From contig NZ_CP079822.1 in NCBI RefSeq assembly GCF_019334805.1, positions 682,001 to 746,000 on the forward strand: DNA of 64,000 nucleotides. The letters run 5' to 3'. Shown one piece after another: positions 15,704 through 23,116 of this stretch; the stretch's first letter is position 1; every line of letters begins with the position of its first letter. A model generated the notes under the pieces. That model did no database searches, had not been told where the DNA came from, and worked only from the letters and a program-made list of their open reading frames with translations. The translations under genes and the position numbers were made by a program. This stretch comes from Rothia mucilaginosa. GTDB lineage: Bacteria; Actinomycetota; Actinomycetes; Actinomycetales; Micrococcaceae.

Positions 15704-17706
15704 CGAAGAATCAGTCCCCTCGTGGTTTAGAGACCACTGCGGTTTCAGCTTTCGATGATGCCTACTCGACGGGCGGTCACCCTAGCCGCCGTGCACGCCT
15801 GCGTGAGAGCGGCGAGTACGTGGATCCTGTAGTGGAGCAGGCTGACTCGCAGGCAGAGTCTTCTACCGATGAGTTTGCTCCGACGGTGGACGATATCCGT
15901 TCCGGTCGTTTTCCTGCGACCACGGCGCTGTCGATTGTGCCTCCGGCTCGAGGCTTTGCTTCCGAAGAGTTACTGCCCGATTCTTTGGAGGCGGGTTCTT
16001 CGGAGTCAGGTACTTCGACTGCTGGTTCCTCAGCGGCAAACGCTACCGCTGTAGTGGGTGCTCATCTGTCCGGTTCCCGGCGGGTTGCCTCGGCTACTGC
16101 TGAGTCTGTAGAAAAGGCGCAGGAAGAAAAGACTCCGAATGAGAAGGCTAAGCCTTCCGCGTCAGGTGCTCAGGCAGATAGCGCATCCGCGAAGAGCGTG
16201 CCGGTTAAGAAAGCTCCCGGAAAGGCTAAGCAGCCCAGCCTGGCAAAGAGCGGCTCTCTTGCTTCTCTGTGCGTGATGTACGGCGCGGGTATCGCGTTCG
16301 TGACCACGATGGTGGTGTCGAACGGTATTGGTGCTGAGGGTTCGGGCGAGTTTTTCCGTCTGATGGCGTTGTTCGCGATTGCGATTTCGCTGGTGACTTT
16401 CGGCGCGGATACGGGCTTGGTTCGTACGATGAGTGCTCAGCGTGCGCTGGGTCGTTACGGTGTGCTTCCGCAGCTGATCCGTTACGGTCTGATTCCTTCG
16501 CTGGTGACTTCGGTGCTTCTGGTGGCGGGTGTGTACATCTACACCGAGATTGTGCCGATGGCTCCCCAGTATCAGGCGGCGATGCGTGTCAGTTCGGCTT
16601 TCGTGCTGATAGCGGCGCTGATGACGGTGTTCTTCGGCGCTCTGCGTGGCCTGCATCGTGTGGTGACCTTTACGCTCCTGCAGAATGTTCTGCTTCCCAC
16701 TCTGCGTTTTGCGGCGGTGGGTTTGGTTGTTCTGTTCTCGGGTCAGCTCATGGATTTGGTGTACGCCTGGACCATCCCGGTGGCGATTACTGCGGTGGTT
16801 GCCCTGTGGCTTTTGGAGCGGGCGTTCCCTTCCGAGGAGCATGTGGAGGTTCTTTCTTCTGAGGATTCTCCGCCTGAGACGTTCCGTTCGTTCTGGGGTT
16901 TCAGCTCTGCACGCGGTGTCGCTACCATTGTGGAAACCATCCTGGAGTGGATTGACGTGCTGGTGGTGACGGCGTTCTTGGGTGCCGCTGCCGGTGGTAT
17001 CTATGGTGCTGTGAACCGTTGTGTTCGTGTGGGCACCATGATTGAACACACCGGCCGCGTGGTGACCGGCCCGTCGATCAGCGCAGCGTTGGCTACTCGT
17101 CAGCTCGATCGTGCTCGAGATATTTTCCTTTCGACCACTCGCGTGCTGACTGCGTTGTCTTGGCCGTTCTACCTCTCCCTGGCGTTCTTTGGTCCGACTC
17201 TTTTGGGCTTCTTCGGTAAGGGCTTTGAGGCTGGCGCCGGTATTCTCTGGGTGATCTGCCCGGCGGCGATGCTGTCAATGAGTGCCGGTGGCGTGCAGTC
17301 TGTTCTGCTGATGAGCGGTAAGAGTCGCTGGCAGCTGTTGAACAAGCTCTCCTCGCTGGTGGTGGCTGTGACTTTGAACTTCACCTTGGTTCCGGTCTGG
17401 GGCCTGTACGGTGCGGTGACGGCTTGGGCTTCTGCTCTGCTGATTGATACCTTCCTTGCGAGCTACCAGGTGTTCCGCCTCGTCGGTATTCGTGCTTCGG
17501 CCCGTGAGATGGCTCCTTCACTCTTCTTGGGTGCGGCTGTTCCGACGGTGTGCGCTCTGGCGTCTTTGGCTTTCTTGGGTCAGAGCGTGCTGGGCGTCAT
17601 CGTGTACGTGGTGCTACTGGTGCCGGTGTACGGCGCGGTGCTGTACCGCTTCCGTAAGGCTCTCGGTATTGAGCGTTTCCTTTCCGCCCGCCGCGCGAAG
17701 TCTTAA
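15700..17706 (+). CDS. Polysaccharide flippase (Wzx-like, MVF/MATE superfamily) with long cytoplasmic N-terminus
   Basis: Protein of 668 residues. The first 185 or so are polar and low in complexity (Ser, Ala, Glu, Lys), without a fold I recognise. From LASLCVMYGAGIAFVTTMVV (about residue 187) there are some fourteen membrane segments characteristic of lipid-linked oligosaccharide flippases, with RTMSAQRALGRYG and LLMSGKSRWQLLNKL in loops. It would move undecaprenyl-linked repeat units to the outer leaflet for the Wzy-like enzyme encoded just upstream. Its start codon overlaps that gene's stop by four bases. The long N-terminal tail is unusual for a Wzx and could be a regulatory or partner-binding region (inference). 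Confidence 0.82.
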   Translation: MTKNQSPRGLETTAVSAFDDAYSTGGHPSRRARLRESGEYVDPVVEQADSQAESSTDEFAPTVDDIRSGRFPATTALSIVPPARGFASEELLPDSLEAGSSESGTSTAGSSAANATAVVGAHLSGSRRVASATAESVEKAQEEKTPNEKAKPSASGAQADSASAKSVPVKKAPGKAKQPSLAKSGSLASLCVMYGAGIAFVTTMVVSNGIGAEGSGEFFRLMALFAIAISLVTFGADTGLVRTMSAQRALGRYGVLPQLIRYGLIPSLVTSVLLVAGVYIYTEIVPMAPQYQAAMRVSSAFVLIAALMTVFFGALRGLHRVVTFTLLQNVLLPTLRFAAVGLVVLFSGQLMDLVYAWTIPVAITAVVALWLLERAFPSEEHVEVLSSEDSPPETFRSFWGFSSARGVATIVETILEWIDVLVVTAFLGAAAGGIYGAVNRCVRVGTMIEHTGRVVTGPSISAALATRQLDRARDIFLSTTRVLTALSWPFYLSLAFFGPTLLGFFGKGFEAGAGILWVICPAAMLSMSAGGVQSVLLMSGKSRWQLLNKLSSLVVAVTLNFTLVPVWGLYGAVTAWASALLIDTFLASYQVFRLVGIRASAREMAPSLFLGAAVPTVCALASLAFLGQSVLGVIVYVVLLVPVYGAVLYRFRKALGIERFLSARRAKS

Positions 17707-17773
17707 GCCTTCAGCTTCCTCTACGTTTTTCTCCGATATTTAGTGTCCGTTTCTCTTCCTCTAGGATGTCCTC

Positions 17774-19006
17774 ATGGATAACACCTCTCATACCTCCTCG
17801 GTTACCCTTGGCAACCAGGTACGTCGCATTTTCCGACACCGTCTGCTGATTCTGCTGTCGGTTGTGGTTTTCGCTGTGGCGGGTGCCGTCTACGGCTACA
17901 TGACCAATAGCAAGTACACTTCTAAGGCTTCGCTGGTTGTTTACCCGCTGGTGGTTGATCCCGCCGGTACCGGTAGCGCTAACTCCGCGAAGGTGGATAT
18001 TGCGACCGAGTCTCGCGTTGCATCCTCTCGCGAGGTTGCACAGAACGCGGCAAAGTCTCTGATTGCTAATGGCGATACCCTCTCTGAGGCTCAGCTGACC
18101 AGCCGCCTCATGAACTCCGTCAAGGTGACCGGCACCTCCCAGACTGCTGTTCTGGATATTGAGGTGACCCGCCCCAACGGTACGGAGGCTGCACGTTACG
18201 CTAACGCTATGGCGAACGCATACCTGCAGGTTCGTTCCGAGTCGCTGAAGAGCAGCGTTGATTCTGCTCTGCACCAGATTGATGAGCAGATTTCGGCCCT
18301 CGAGGGTGATAACAACCGTGCGGGTCTGCTCTCTCAGTTGCAGGACCGTCGCGCTCAGATTCAGCTGACTTCCACCACCGGTGGTCGCGTGATGAGCGAG
18401 GCTCAGGTTCCTTCTTCTTCCTCGGCTCTTGGCCCGGTGAAGATGGGTATTGTTGGTGCTGTTGCCGGTCTGCTGATTGGTGCTGTGCTGGCGTACGGTC
18501 GTGACCGCACTATGCGTCACGTTGGTTACGCTGATCGTCTGGAAGATGCTGGTATCCCGGTTCACGAGCTGGGTTCCACTTCTGAGGCGAATGACGCGTT
18601 CATGCTGCTGCGCACCATTGGTGCTCCCGACGGCGACGTGAAGAGCGCTGGCGCTTCCGGCATTGTGATTCTGCCCGGTACTGACCGCGGTGTTGAGCAC
18701 CTATACCAGATGCTGCAGCGTGTTCTGCCCACCGAGTACGCACGTTTCACCGATTACGCTTCGGTCCGTGACGCGCTGACCCGCCACACTCCCGAGTCGC
18801 TGGTTGAGAAGAGCGAGACTCCTCTGGTGATTAGCCTGAGCACCGCTACTCCCCTGTCGACTCAGCTGCGTTTCGTTCAGGCTGGCGGCGTTGCTCTGGT
18901 TCCGGTGACTGCGGCTACTTCTCTGCAGCAGGTTCGTGAGCTCTTCGCTCAGCTGGATCAGCTTGAGGGCGTGAACGCTTTGGCTGTGTTCCTGGACCGC
19001 GAGTAA
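17774..19006 (+). CDS. Chain-length determinant protein (Wzz/YveK-like polysaccharide co-polymerase)
   Basis: Protein of 410 residues. TM1 lies at about 21-41 (LLILLSVVVFAVAGAVYGYM) and TM2 at about 216-236 (MGIVGAVAGLLIGAVLAYG). Between them is an extracellular helical part with the coiled-coil-like SLKSSVDSALHQIDEQISAL. After TM2 comes a degenerate cytoplasmic domain (about 255-410) that resembles a BY-kinase fold but shows no Walker A motif, so it is unlikely to be an active kinase. It would set polymer length together with the polymerase. Upstream is TAGGAT, then six bases, then ATG; AGGA within it could instead be the ribosome binding site. A true BY-kinase is encoded at 29724. Confidence 0.82.
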   Translation: MDNTSHTSSVTLGNQVRRIFRHRLLILLSVVVFAVAGAVYGYMTNSKYTSKASLVVYPLVVDPAGTGSANSAKVDIATESRVASSREVAQNAAKSLIANGDTLSEAQLTSRLMNSVKVTGTSQTAVLDIEVTRPNGTEAARYANAMANAYLQVRSESLKSSVDSALHQIDEQISALEGDNNRAGLLSQLQDRRAQIQLTSTTGGRVMSEAQVPSSSSALGPVKMGIVGAVAGLLIGAVLAYGRDRTMRHVGYADRLEDAGIPVHELGSTSEANDAFMLLRTIGAPDGDVKSAGASGIVILPGTDRGVEHLYQMLQRVLPTEYARFTDYASVRDALTRHTPESLVEKSETPLVISLSTATPLSTQLRFVQAGGVALVPVTAATSLQQVRELFAQLDQLEGVNALAVFLDRE

Positions 19007-19192
19007 TTGCGAGTAATCGGGTTCTGTTGATGGATGCCTCGCTTCTGTGCGGGTTCGTCCTTCGTCCTTGAGCGTAGGGTGCGGTGACACCTGCTGAGGC
19101 GAATCTGTTGATGCAGGCGTTGCCGAACCCGTCAGCTCACCCTTATCTTCTCTTCTTACTTTTCTCTTGTATTGGGGCTTTAGGAGAACACT

Positions 19193-19675
19193 ATGACTGA
19201 GGCAATTTCCTCTCAGGCACCGAAGAAGAAGCTTCTGCTGGTTTCTAGCAGTGGCGGGCACTTGAAGCATCTGACGGCTACTTCTGCTGCGTGGCAGAAT
19301 TATGACCGCGTGTGGGTTAGCTTTAAACAGCCCGATGTGGAATCTTCTCTGGCTGATGAGAAGACCTATTGGGCTTATTACCCGACCACTCGAAATATTA
19401 AGAACGCTATTCGTAATCTGTTCTTGGCATTTCGTATTTTTCCGAAGGAACGTCCGGATGCGGTTGTTTCTGCGGGTGCGGGTGTTGCTGTTCCTTTCTT
19501 TGTTGCGGCTAAACTTTTTGGCGTAAAGACTCTTTATATTGAGTGTTTTGACCGCCCGACTCTGCCGACGATGACCGGTAAGATGCTGTACACCTTTGCT
19601 GATCGAATTATTGTTCAGAGCGAGGAACAGCAGGAGAATTTCCCTGATTCTCGTGTGATTCATCCCATTTTCTAA
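19193..19675 (+). CDS. PssD/Alg14-like membrane-anchoring glycosyltransferase subunit
   Basis: Protein of 160 residues, start ATG with AGGAGAACACT. It carries the Alg14/PssD/CpsF signature: LVSSSGGHLKHL at the N-terminus, then VVSAGAGVAVPF and TLYIECFDRPTLPT, ending in IIVQSEEQQ. Alg14-like subunits recruit the catalytic Alg13-like partner to the membrane and help bind the lipid acceptor, forming a two-part GT1/GT28-type transferase. The partner is encoded 277 bases downstream. The pair would add the second sugar to a lipid-linked precursor; which sugar is unknown. Confidence 0.88.
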   Translation: MTEAISSQAPKKKLLLVSSSGGHLKHLTATSAAWQNYDRVWVSFKQPDVESSLADEKTYWAYYPTTRNIKNAIRNLFLAFRIFPKERPDAVVSAGAGVAVPFFVAAKLFGVKTLYIECFDRPTLPTMTGKMLYTFADRIIVQSEEQQENFPDSRVIHPIF

Positions 19676-19690
19676 GAGTGATGAATTTAT

Positions 19691-19735
19691 CCTGAAAATA
19701 GCGTCCTCGCGTGTGCTGAGGGCGTTATTTTCAGG
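19691..19735 (+). terminator. Hairpin between the PssD-like and PssE-like genes
   Basis: CCTGAAAATAGCGTCCTC (19691-19708) pairs with GAGGGCGTTATTTTCAGG (19718-19735) over 18 positions, two of them G-U. No T-run follows; TATAGTATTTATTAATAC comes next. It can act as a partial terminator or as a stabilising element between two genes that must be balanced. Confidence 0.5.
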
Positions 19736-19952
19736 GTATAGTATTTATTAATACATACAGATACGCATAAGTCGTGCGCTCCACTGTGGACTCACCATCC
19801 AAGCGAACTAACCACTCGCCAGAGAAGCGTATGCGGAGATTACTCACCATTTTCTCCGGCACGACGCCGCCGCGTATACCAATGATGCCCTCCGGATTTT
19901 TGCGTCAGGTATACGGGGTTACTACCGATAAATACATAGAGAGGAATAGGCT

Positions 19953-20663
19953 ATGTCTATTCAGGACTTCCCCCACGTCAGCGTTGATACTTCCAAGTTC
20001 GACCTGCCCGTATTTACCCCTGCCGTCGCGCCCGTTCGTATTCCTACTAAGACGTACGATTTGGTGGTGTCCCTCGGCACCGACGTTCACACTTTTGATC
20101 GTCTCTTGCGTTGGGTTGAGGCTTATCTTGAGGCTCACCCCGAGGTCACCTGCCTCGTGCAGCATGGCCACACTGCGCCCATTAAGCACGCAGACAACCT
20201 TAAGCTTCTTCCCGCCTCCGAGCTGCTGGACTACTACGCAACCGCACGCGTAGTACTGGTTCAGGGCGGCCCCGGCTCCATCCAGGATGCACGCCGCACC
20301 GGCGCTCTGCCCCTGGCTGTTCCGCGCCGCGCAGAGTTCAATGAGGTCGTTGACAACCACCAGGTCCCCTTCACCGCTCTGATGGAGAAGCGCGGCCACG
20401 CTGTTGTCGTTGAGAGCCGCGAAGATCTCTTCGCTAAGCTCGATCTTGCCCTGGCGAACCCCTCCCTGTTCCGCACCGCTGAGCCTTACGTCTCCACCCC
20501 GGAGATTTCCGCAGCTCAGCTGGGTGAGGAACTGCAGGACCTGCTCGCCGGCAAGACCCACCGTAAGGATTCCTTCTGGGGCCGCCTGAAGCAGGCTGCT
20601 CGCGCGCACCGTGCGGGTAAGGCTGAGATGGCTCGCATCGACGCGATGGCTCCCAGCGCCTAA
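19953..20663 (+). CDS. PssE/Alg13-like glycosyltransferase catalytic subunit
   Basis: Protein of 236 residues, start ATG with GAGAGGAATAGGCT. It matches the C-terminal half of GT28 enzymes (PssE/Alg13): LVVSLGTDVHTFDRLLRWVE near the start, TCLVQHGHT, then VLVQGGPGSIQDARRTG (the nucleotide-sugar binding loop, about 96-112) and LPLAVPRRAEFNEVVDNHQ. It should carry the sugar donor site and act with the PssD-like protein. The 277-base gap from its partner, with a hairpin and possible structured leader in between, is odd because such pairs usually overlap. A strong terminator follows, marking the end of cluster I. Confidence 0.87.
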   Translation: MSIQDFPHVSVDTSKFDLPVFTPAVAPVRIPTKTYDLVVSLGTDVHTFDRLLRWVEAYLEAHPEVTCLVQHGHTAPIKHADNLKLLPASELLDYYATARVVLVQGGPGSIQDARRTGALPLAVPRRAEFNEVVDNHQVPFTALMEKRGHAVVVESREDLFAKLDLALANPSLFRTAEPYVSTPEISAAQLGEELQDLLAGKTHRKDSFWGRLKQAARAHRAGKAEMARIDAMAPSA

Positions 20664-20704
20664 GGTTTTCTTGCTTTCTAAGCTCAGCATCCTCGTGATG
20701 CGGT

Positions 20705-20740
20705 GTGGGAGGTGCCCGGCCGGGCGCTTCCCACATTTTT
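20705..20740 (+). terminator. Intrinsic terminator after cluster I
   Basis: GTGGGAGGTGCCCGG (20705-20719) pairs with CCGGGCGCTTCCCAC (20720-20734) with two G-U pairs, followed by ATTTTT. It ends transcription of the PssE-like gene. Confidence 0.85.
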
Positions 20741-20834
20741 AGACCGGCATGCGAATCCTCCAACCACCCTGTGAGAGGCTGTGGATGTTTTCCCTTGTTC
20801 ACGGCATATTCTCAGGTGGATTCGCGTCTTTACA

Positions 20835-20889
20835 TTGGTTGCGAAACCCCGCGCACCGTATCCTTAGAAGGGATAATGCGCGGGGTTTT
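20835..20889 (+). promoter_or_regulatory. Dyad element immediately upstream of the DUF2505 gene
   Basis: AACCCCGCGCA (20845-20855) pairs with TGCGCGGGGTT (20877-20887), and TATCC/GGATA pair inside; TTTT follows. It looks like an intrinsic terminator but ends only about 24 bases before the DUF2505 start. A possible promoter (TTGGTT 20835-20840, TATCCT 20859-20864, 18-base spacer) overlaps it, in which case the dyad would be an operator rather than a terminator. The two readings cannot be separated from sequence. Confidence 0.55.
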
Positions 20890-20912
20890 CGCGCACTACG
20901 AAAGGAACAATT

Positions 20913-21410
20913 ATGGCAGTTCAGGAATCGACCGTTATCAACGCAAGCGTTGAGCAGGTTATCGAGGCGTTCTCTAGCGAGGATTTCGCACGCTTCGTAT
21001 GCTCCGAGGTTGGCGTGGAGTTCGGTAGCTTCTCCGTTTCCGGTGACACCTCCGCCGAGTTCACCGCAACCACCGAGCGTACCGTACCCGCTGAGCGCGT
21101 GCCGGACATCGCTCGTAAGTTCGTCGGCAACGGCGTTGCTATGACCCAGATGGACACCGTAAGCGCACCGGCTGCTGACGGATCCCGCACCGTTTCTACC
21201 GAGGTCAAGGTCAACGGCGTGCCCGTGTCCGCTCAGGCTACTCAGAAGCTGACCCCCGAGGGCGAGCAGACCCGCCTGGACGTCAACGGTGAAGTCTCCT
21301 GCTCCATCCCGCTGGTGGGCAAGAAGATTGCAGCCGCTGCTGAGCCGCAGGTTGGCCGCGTGCTGAAGGTTCTGGGCTCCTCCGCTGAGAAGTGGCTGGC
21401 ACAGCGCTAA
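20913..21410 (+). CDS. DUF2505 family protein (SRPBCC-like fold)
   Basis: Small soluble protein of 165 residues, start ATG after AAAGGAACAATT. Sequence runs like DUF2505 proteins of actinobacteria: an N-terminal ESTVINASVEQVIEAFSSED, then TERTVPAERVPDIARKFVG, and a C-terminal amphipathic helix (VLKVLGSSAEKWL). The fold is thought to be SRPBCC/START-like with a hydrophobic ligand cavity, but no function is established. Base composition is typical of the neighbourhood. It is bounded by a hairpin on each side and is probably a single-gene unit. Confidence 0.8.
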   Translation: MAVQESTVINASVEQVIEAFSSEDFARFVCSEVGVEFGSFSVSGDTSAEFTATTERTVPAERVPDIARKFVGNGVAMTQMDTVSAPAADGSRTVSTEVKVNGVPVSAQATQKLTPEGEQTRLDVNGEVSCSIPLVGKKIAAAAEPQVGRVLKVLGSSAEKWLAQR

Positions 21411-21466
21411 AGCTTATGAGACGCTCACCTTTGAGGTGTAGCTGATATACCGCCAATATGCAGAGA

Positions 21467-21496
21467 ATCCCCGCCGTAAGTACTTACGGCGGGGAT
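21467..21496. terminator. Bidirectional terminator between the DUF2505 and tagD-like genes
   Basis: A perfect palindrome, ATCCCCGCCGTAAGT (21467-21481) with ACTTACGGCGGGGAT (21482-21496), lies between the two convergent genes and is followed by a T-rich stretch on the plus strand. Confidence 0.8.
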
Positions 21497-21555
21497 CCTC
21501 TTTGTGTCTTTATGAGTCTTATGAGCTCTAACGCACCTATGAAGGGGTAGGAGCG

Positions 21556-22053
21556 TTAGGAGGCGACGGTCGCCTCGGAGTATTCGCGTTCGCCAAGCAG
21601 CTCAGCAAAGCGGCGCATCTCTACGCGCAGGTCGTGCTCTGCTTCGAGTAGGTCAACGACCTTGCGCAGCTTGGTGCTGGAGGTGTGCTCGGTGTAGGGG
21701 AAGTAGTGTACTTCCACGCCGACCTCTGCGAAGCGTGCTTCCAGGGCATTGCCCTTTTCGGTGCCCTTCCAGTCGTCGCCCTTGAAGAAGACGTTGAAGG
21801 GCTTCTGCTTCCAGGTTTCGAGCTTGTCGGGGTTGGTTTCAACGTGCACTTCGTCCACGTAGTCGATGTGGCTGACGATGGCGGCACGCTCTTCGATGGG
21901 GATGACGGGGCGACGACCCTTGGTCACTTCCAGAACGTCATCGTGCACGACGCCGGCAATGAGGTAGTCGCAGTTTTCCTTAGCCTTGCGGAGAATCTCG
22001 AGGTGGCCGTAGTGGAAAAGGTCGTAGGCGCCTGCGGCGTAGCCAATAATCAT
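21556..22053 (-). CDS. Glycerol-3-phosphate cytidylyltransferase-like protein (TagD family)
   Basis: Protein of 165 residues, start ATG 22053 after AAGGAAGCCCT. It has the cytidylyltransferase signature GAYDLFHYGHLEILRKAK at residues about 8-25 (HxGH motif), the central GVVHDDV, and a STKLR variant of the RTxGISTT/TSSTK motif around residue 127. TagD makes CDP-glycerol from CTP and glycerol-3-phosphate; other family members use ethanolamine-phosphate or similar alcohol phosphates. No TagB/TagF-type polymerase gene is in the window, but a CDP-alcohol phosphatidyltransferase lies at 12580, which might use the product (inference). The gene stands alone between terminators, on the opposite strand to cluster I. 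Confidence 0.82.
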   Translation of the reverse strand: MIIGYAAGAYDLFHYGHLEILRKAKENCDYLIAGVVHDDVLEVTKGRRPVIPIEERAAIVSHIDYVDEVHVETNPDKLETWKQKPFNVFFKGDDWKGTEKGNALEARFAEVGVEVHYFPYTEHTSSTKLRKVVDLLEAEHDLRVEMRRFAELLGEREYSEATVAS

Positions 22054-22579
22054 AGGGCTTCCTTGTGGTTGGTAGCGGCGATGGTTATTCCGGTGTGGTT
22101 GAAGTACCGGAGGGTGAGAAACGTATCCGCGGTCTAGGGTGAGAGCATGAGATGAAACGAAGAATGTGCAATATTGAGAAAATATTTTCTTATATTGCCC
22201 TATTTCTTCGCGCTGTTGCCTTAGAACGTGCGGGTCCGAAAAGAGTTTCTCGAGGGTGCTGGTTGGGCGCCCTTCGTCCTTTTATTTTACCAGTCACCTT
22301 TTTGAAGGAAAAAGGAAAAGATATAAATATGAGGCGGATACGGTGTAGTATCCGCCTCATATTTTCATCCTATTGATTTAAATCAAAGAAAACTTATATC
22401 AAGAAAGGGCAGGGGGTAGATTCTCAGCTCGGGTCTCGTTCGGTGCTTACCGCTAAAAGTTCATCAAAAAATATTACACATAAATGCAATATATTGTCGA
22501 TGGTTCCATTCGGTATTTTCGATTGGCGTTCAAATACTAGCTACTCCCCCGCCGTTTCCACTACATTCTCAGCGAAGAG
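22054..22579. other. AT-rich intergenic region between tagD-like gene and sufU
   Basis: About 526 bases, clearly AT-rich, with no credible gene. It contains the sufU terminator hairpin (22327-22362). The part next to 22054 must hold the tagD-like promoter, and the stretch 22363-22579 carries no feature I can name. Confidence 0.5.
22327..22362 (-). terminator. Hairpin terminator of the sufS-sufU unit
   Basis: Fifteen-base arms (22327-22341 with 22348-22362, core GAGGCGGATAC) pair perfectly with a six-base loop. On the minus strand the stem is followed by TTATATCTTTTCC, a U-rich tract, so it probably ends the minus-strand suf transcript about 220 bases past sufU. Confidence 0.75.
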
Positions 22580-23050
22580 TTAGTTCTTGGCTGCCGCTTC
22601 CTTAGTGGCTTCTTCAACAGCAACCCACGAGAGCATTGCGCACTTCACGCGCGCCATGAACTTCGAAACGCCGGAGAAAGCCGCCATATCGCCGTACTCC
22701 TCTTCGTCCAGAGTCACCTTACCGCGCGAACGCAGCATCTCGCGGAACGCATCCACGTGGCTCTGCAGCTCGGAGGTGGTCATGCCGGGAGCCATTTCAG
22801 AGAGCACGGAAGCGGCAGCCATCGAAATGGAGCAACCGTCGCCTTCCCAAGAGATCGACTCGATGGTCTTCTCGCCATCCTTCAGCTCGTCAGAGAGCAC
22901 CACGCGCAGGTTGATTTCGTCACCGCAGGTGGGGTTGTACTGGTGGTTATCGGCGCTTGCGTGGCCGGCGGGTACCTCTACGAGGTGCTCGCCGCTACGC
23001 TGCTTGGAATGCTCCAGAATGATTTCCTGGTACAGGGATTCAAGAGACAC
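22580..23050 (-). CDS. sufU: Fe-S cluster assembly sulfur-transfer protein SufU
   Basis: Protein of 156 residues. The start is GTG 23050, eight or so bases after GGAAGAAG. The SufU/IscU fold is clear: LYQEIILEHSKQRSGEHL at the N-terminus and three conserved cysteines, C42 (NPTCGD), C73 (DGCSIS) and C137 (VKCAML), with D44 completing the zinc site. The 18-residue insertion between the second and third cysteine that separates SufU from IscU is present (FREMLRSRG region). SufU accepts sulfur from SufS as a persulfide and passes it to the SufBCD scaffold. It follows sufS by 66 bases on the same strand. sufBCD and sufR are not in the window. Confidence 0.95.
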   Translation of the reverse strand: MSLESLYQEIILEHSKQRSGEHLVEVPAGHASADNHQYNPTCGDEINLRVVLSDELKDGEKTIESISWEGDGCSISMAAASVLSEMAPGMTTSELQSHVDAFREMLRSRGKVTLDEEEYGDMAAFSGVSKFMARVKCAMLSWVAVEEATKEAAAKN

Positions 23051-23116
23051 GGTGTTCTTCTTCCGTCAGTTGGTCTGTCTGAAAAATTGAGGCGTTAGCT
23101 TCTAACGCGTCTACGT

